Shown here one piece after another: positions 63,155 to 64,000 of a stretch of 64,000 nucleotides of DNA. How positions within the stretch are numbered: position 1 is the first letter of the stretch; each line of letters begins with the position of its first letter. The notes under the pieces are model-generated. The model was not told where the DNA came from and did not search any database. It saw nothing but the letters and a program-made list of their open reading frames with translations. This DNA comes from Axinella damicornis (taxonomy: Eukaryota > Porifera > Demospongiae > Axinellida > Axinellidae): NCBI GenBank assembly GCA_963931865.1, contig OZ007511.1, positions 9,464,824 through 9,528,823 on the forward strand, in the 5' to 3' direction. A program made the position numbers and the translations under genes.

Positions 63155-64000
63155 CTGGAACAAACCAACAAGTGATGGGAGTGATCACGACTCAAAAAAA
63201 AGAGAACGAAATCCTAGGATCAGGAGCTTACGAGCGCCACGAATTGGCGCTCATTAGCTCCTGATCCACCTGGATTCAAGCCATGACCCTCTGATACAGA
63301 GAACCTTTGTAACAATAGGCTCTGAGGTCTACTAAGGAAGCTGGATAGGCCAACTGTACATGGTATTTCTCTGGCAATCACTCACTATCCACTGCATCGC
63401 CTTTGTGGGACCCTTTGGAGCACTTCTGTAGCCCAAATCTGCTTTTGCTTTGCACTGTTTACTAGATCACACATAAATTAGCCGTGAACCTCCTCTGAGT
63501 CTGACCAATGTGCATGTGCCAATCTGGCATAGCAAAGCAGTAAGTAATACCCTGAGGTTTGTGCGATATAAAAATCAACCTAGTAGGAAGTGAACCAGTC
63601 AGTTGGAGGACACACACCCAGCGCTTGTTGTGCGTGATGGCTAACTTCGTAAACAGCAACAGCAGGAGACTGCACTACAGAGATGGTCATGTGCTAACTA
63701 CCACATGCAATCTGGAAAGGGGTGGAGCCAGGAAACTGATAATAGGAAGTACCTGAAATAACGGCTAAAAGAACCGCCTTGACTTGTATCAGGTACAACA
63801 ACGTCCGAGTATGATCATGTTCACTGATTCGCATGATTGACATCACCACCATTAGGCCAAGTAAATAAGCAATGGCATACTATGAGTACAGCCCCGGTGG
63901 ACAAGACAGAACGACAGCTCTGCCAGACCACAGTCAACTGATTGAACATGTACATGCATTAGGATGCATGAGAGTGGACTTGGGACATGACATTGCTAGG
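63155..64000. other. Upstream DDB1 intron, no exon recognised
   Basis: Starts at the acceptor of exon 1 (CCAG before 63154). A 60-bp hairpin (GGATCAGGAGCT ... AGCTCCTGATCC) lies at about 63217-63270. I found no sequence for the DDB1 segment expected before exon 1 (the FLYGC region), so that exon is further right. Confidence 0.5.

Noticed and set aside
63155..64000. A further upstream DDB1 exon
   Set aside because: I searched the minus strand for the expected FLYGC-type segment and for acceptor-donor pairs in phase but found none convincing.

Overview
This window is eukaryotic, almost certainly from an animal and probably a sponge or another non-bilaterian. Its backbone is one intron-rich gene, the orthologue of DDB1 (UV-damaged DNA-binding protein 1, the CUL4 ubiquitin-ligase adaptor), running right to left on the minus strand from beyond the right edge to a stop codon at 13141-13143. 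I rebuilt 25 coding exons from consensus splice sites, matching reading phases and recalled similarity to animal DDB1. They encode about 962 residues, equivalent to roughly human residue 190 to the C terminus. The first ~190 residues must lie to the right of the window. A death effector domain (DED) protein, a domain class essentially restricted to animals, supports the metazoan assignment. The sponge assignment is inference from short introns, TE-rich intergenic DNA and divergence of the proteins.

Layout. 1-13140: downstream of DDB1 and poor in genes. It holds three phase-compatible exons of an unrecognised plus-strand gene, a near-identical pair of piggyBac-like MITEs, several terminal-inverted-repeat (TIR) elements and minisatellites. 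13141-20655: ten 3' exons of DDB1 with introns full of microsatellites and nested elements. 20656-45044: one intron of 24.4 kb, far larger than the other introns (about 45 bp to 4.2 kb). It contains a private gene neighbourhood: six copies of an unrecognised family with an F-box-like N terminus and leucine-rich-repeat-like C-terminal part (two intact, one N-terminally replaced, three broken), an intact single-exon DED gene, two satellite arrays and a 1.8-kb long-TIR transposon that cuts one family copy in two. 45045-63154: fifteen more DDB1 exons. One intron holds a decayed Ty3/gypsy remnant and a spliced unrecognised gene. Another holds an antisense pseudogene of a UbiA-type prenyltransferase whose motifs resemble fungal family members more than the usual animal ones. 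63155-64000: no exon recognised.

The host gene encodes a ubiquitin-ligase adaptor, and the nested family may encode substrate-receptor-like proteins (F-box-like plus LRR-like), but a functional link is only speculation. The most general structural signal is a palindromic, Mutator-like MITE family (ends TAGCCTCG...CGAGGCTA) with clear 9-10 bp target-site duplications at many places. The most unusual splice-site signal is that several DDB1 3' splice sites use greatly expanded homopyrimidine microsatellites as their polypyrimidine tracts, and one 5' splice site is the first unit of a 90-bp TG repeat. All family names rest on recalled motifs; no search could be run.
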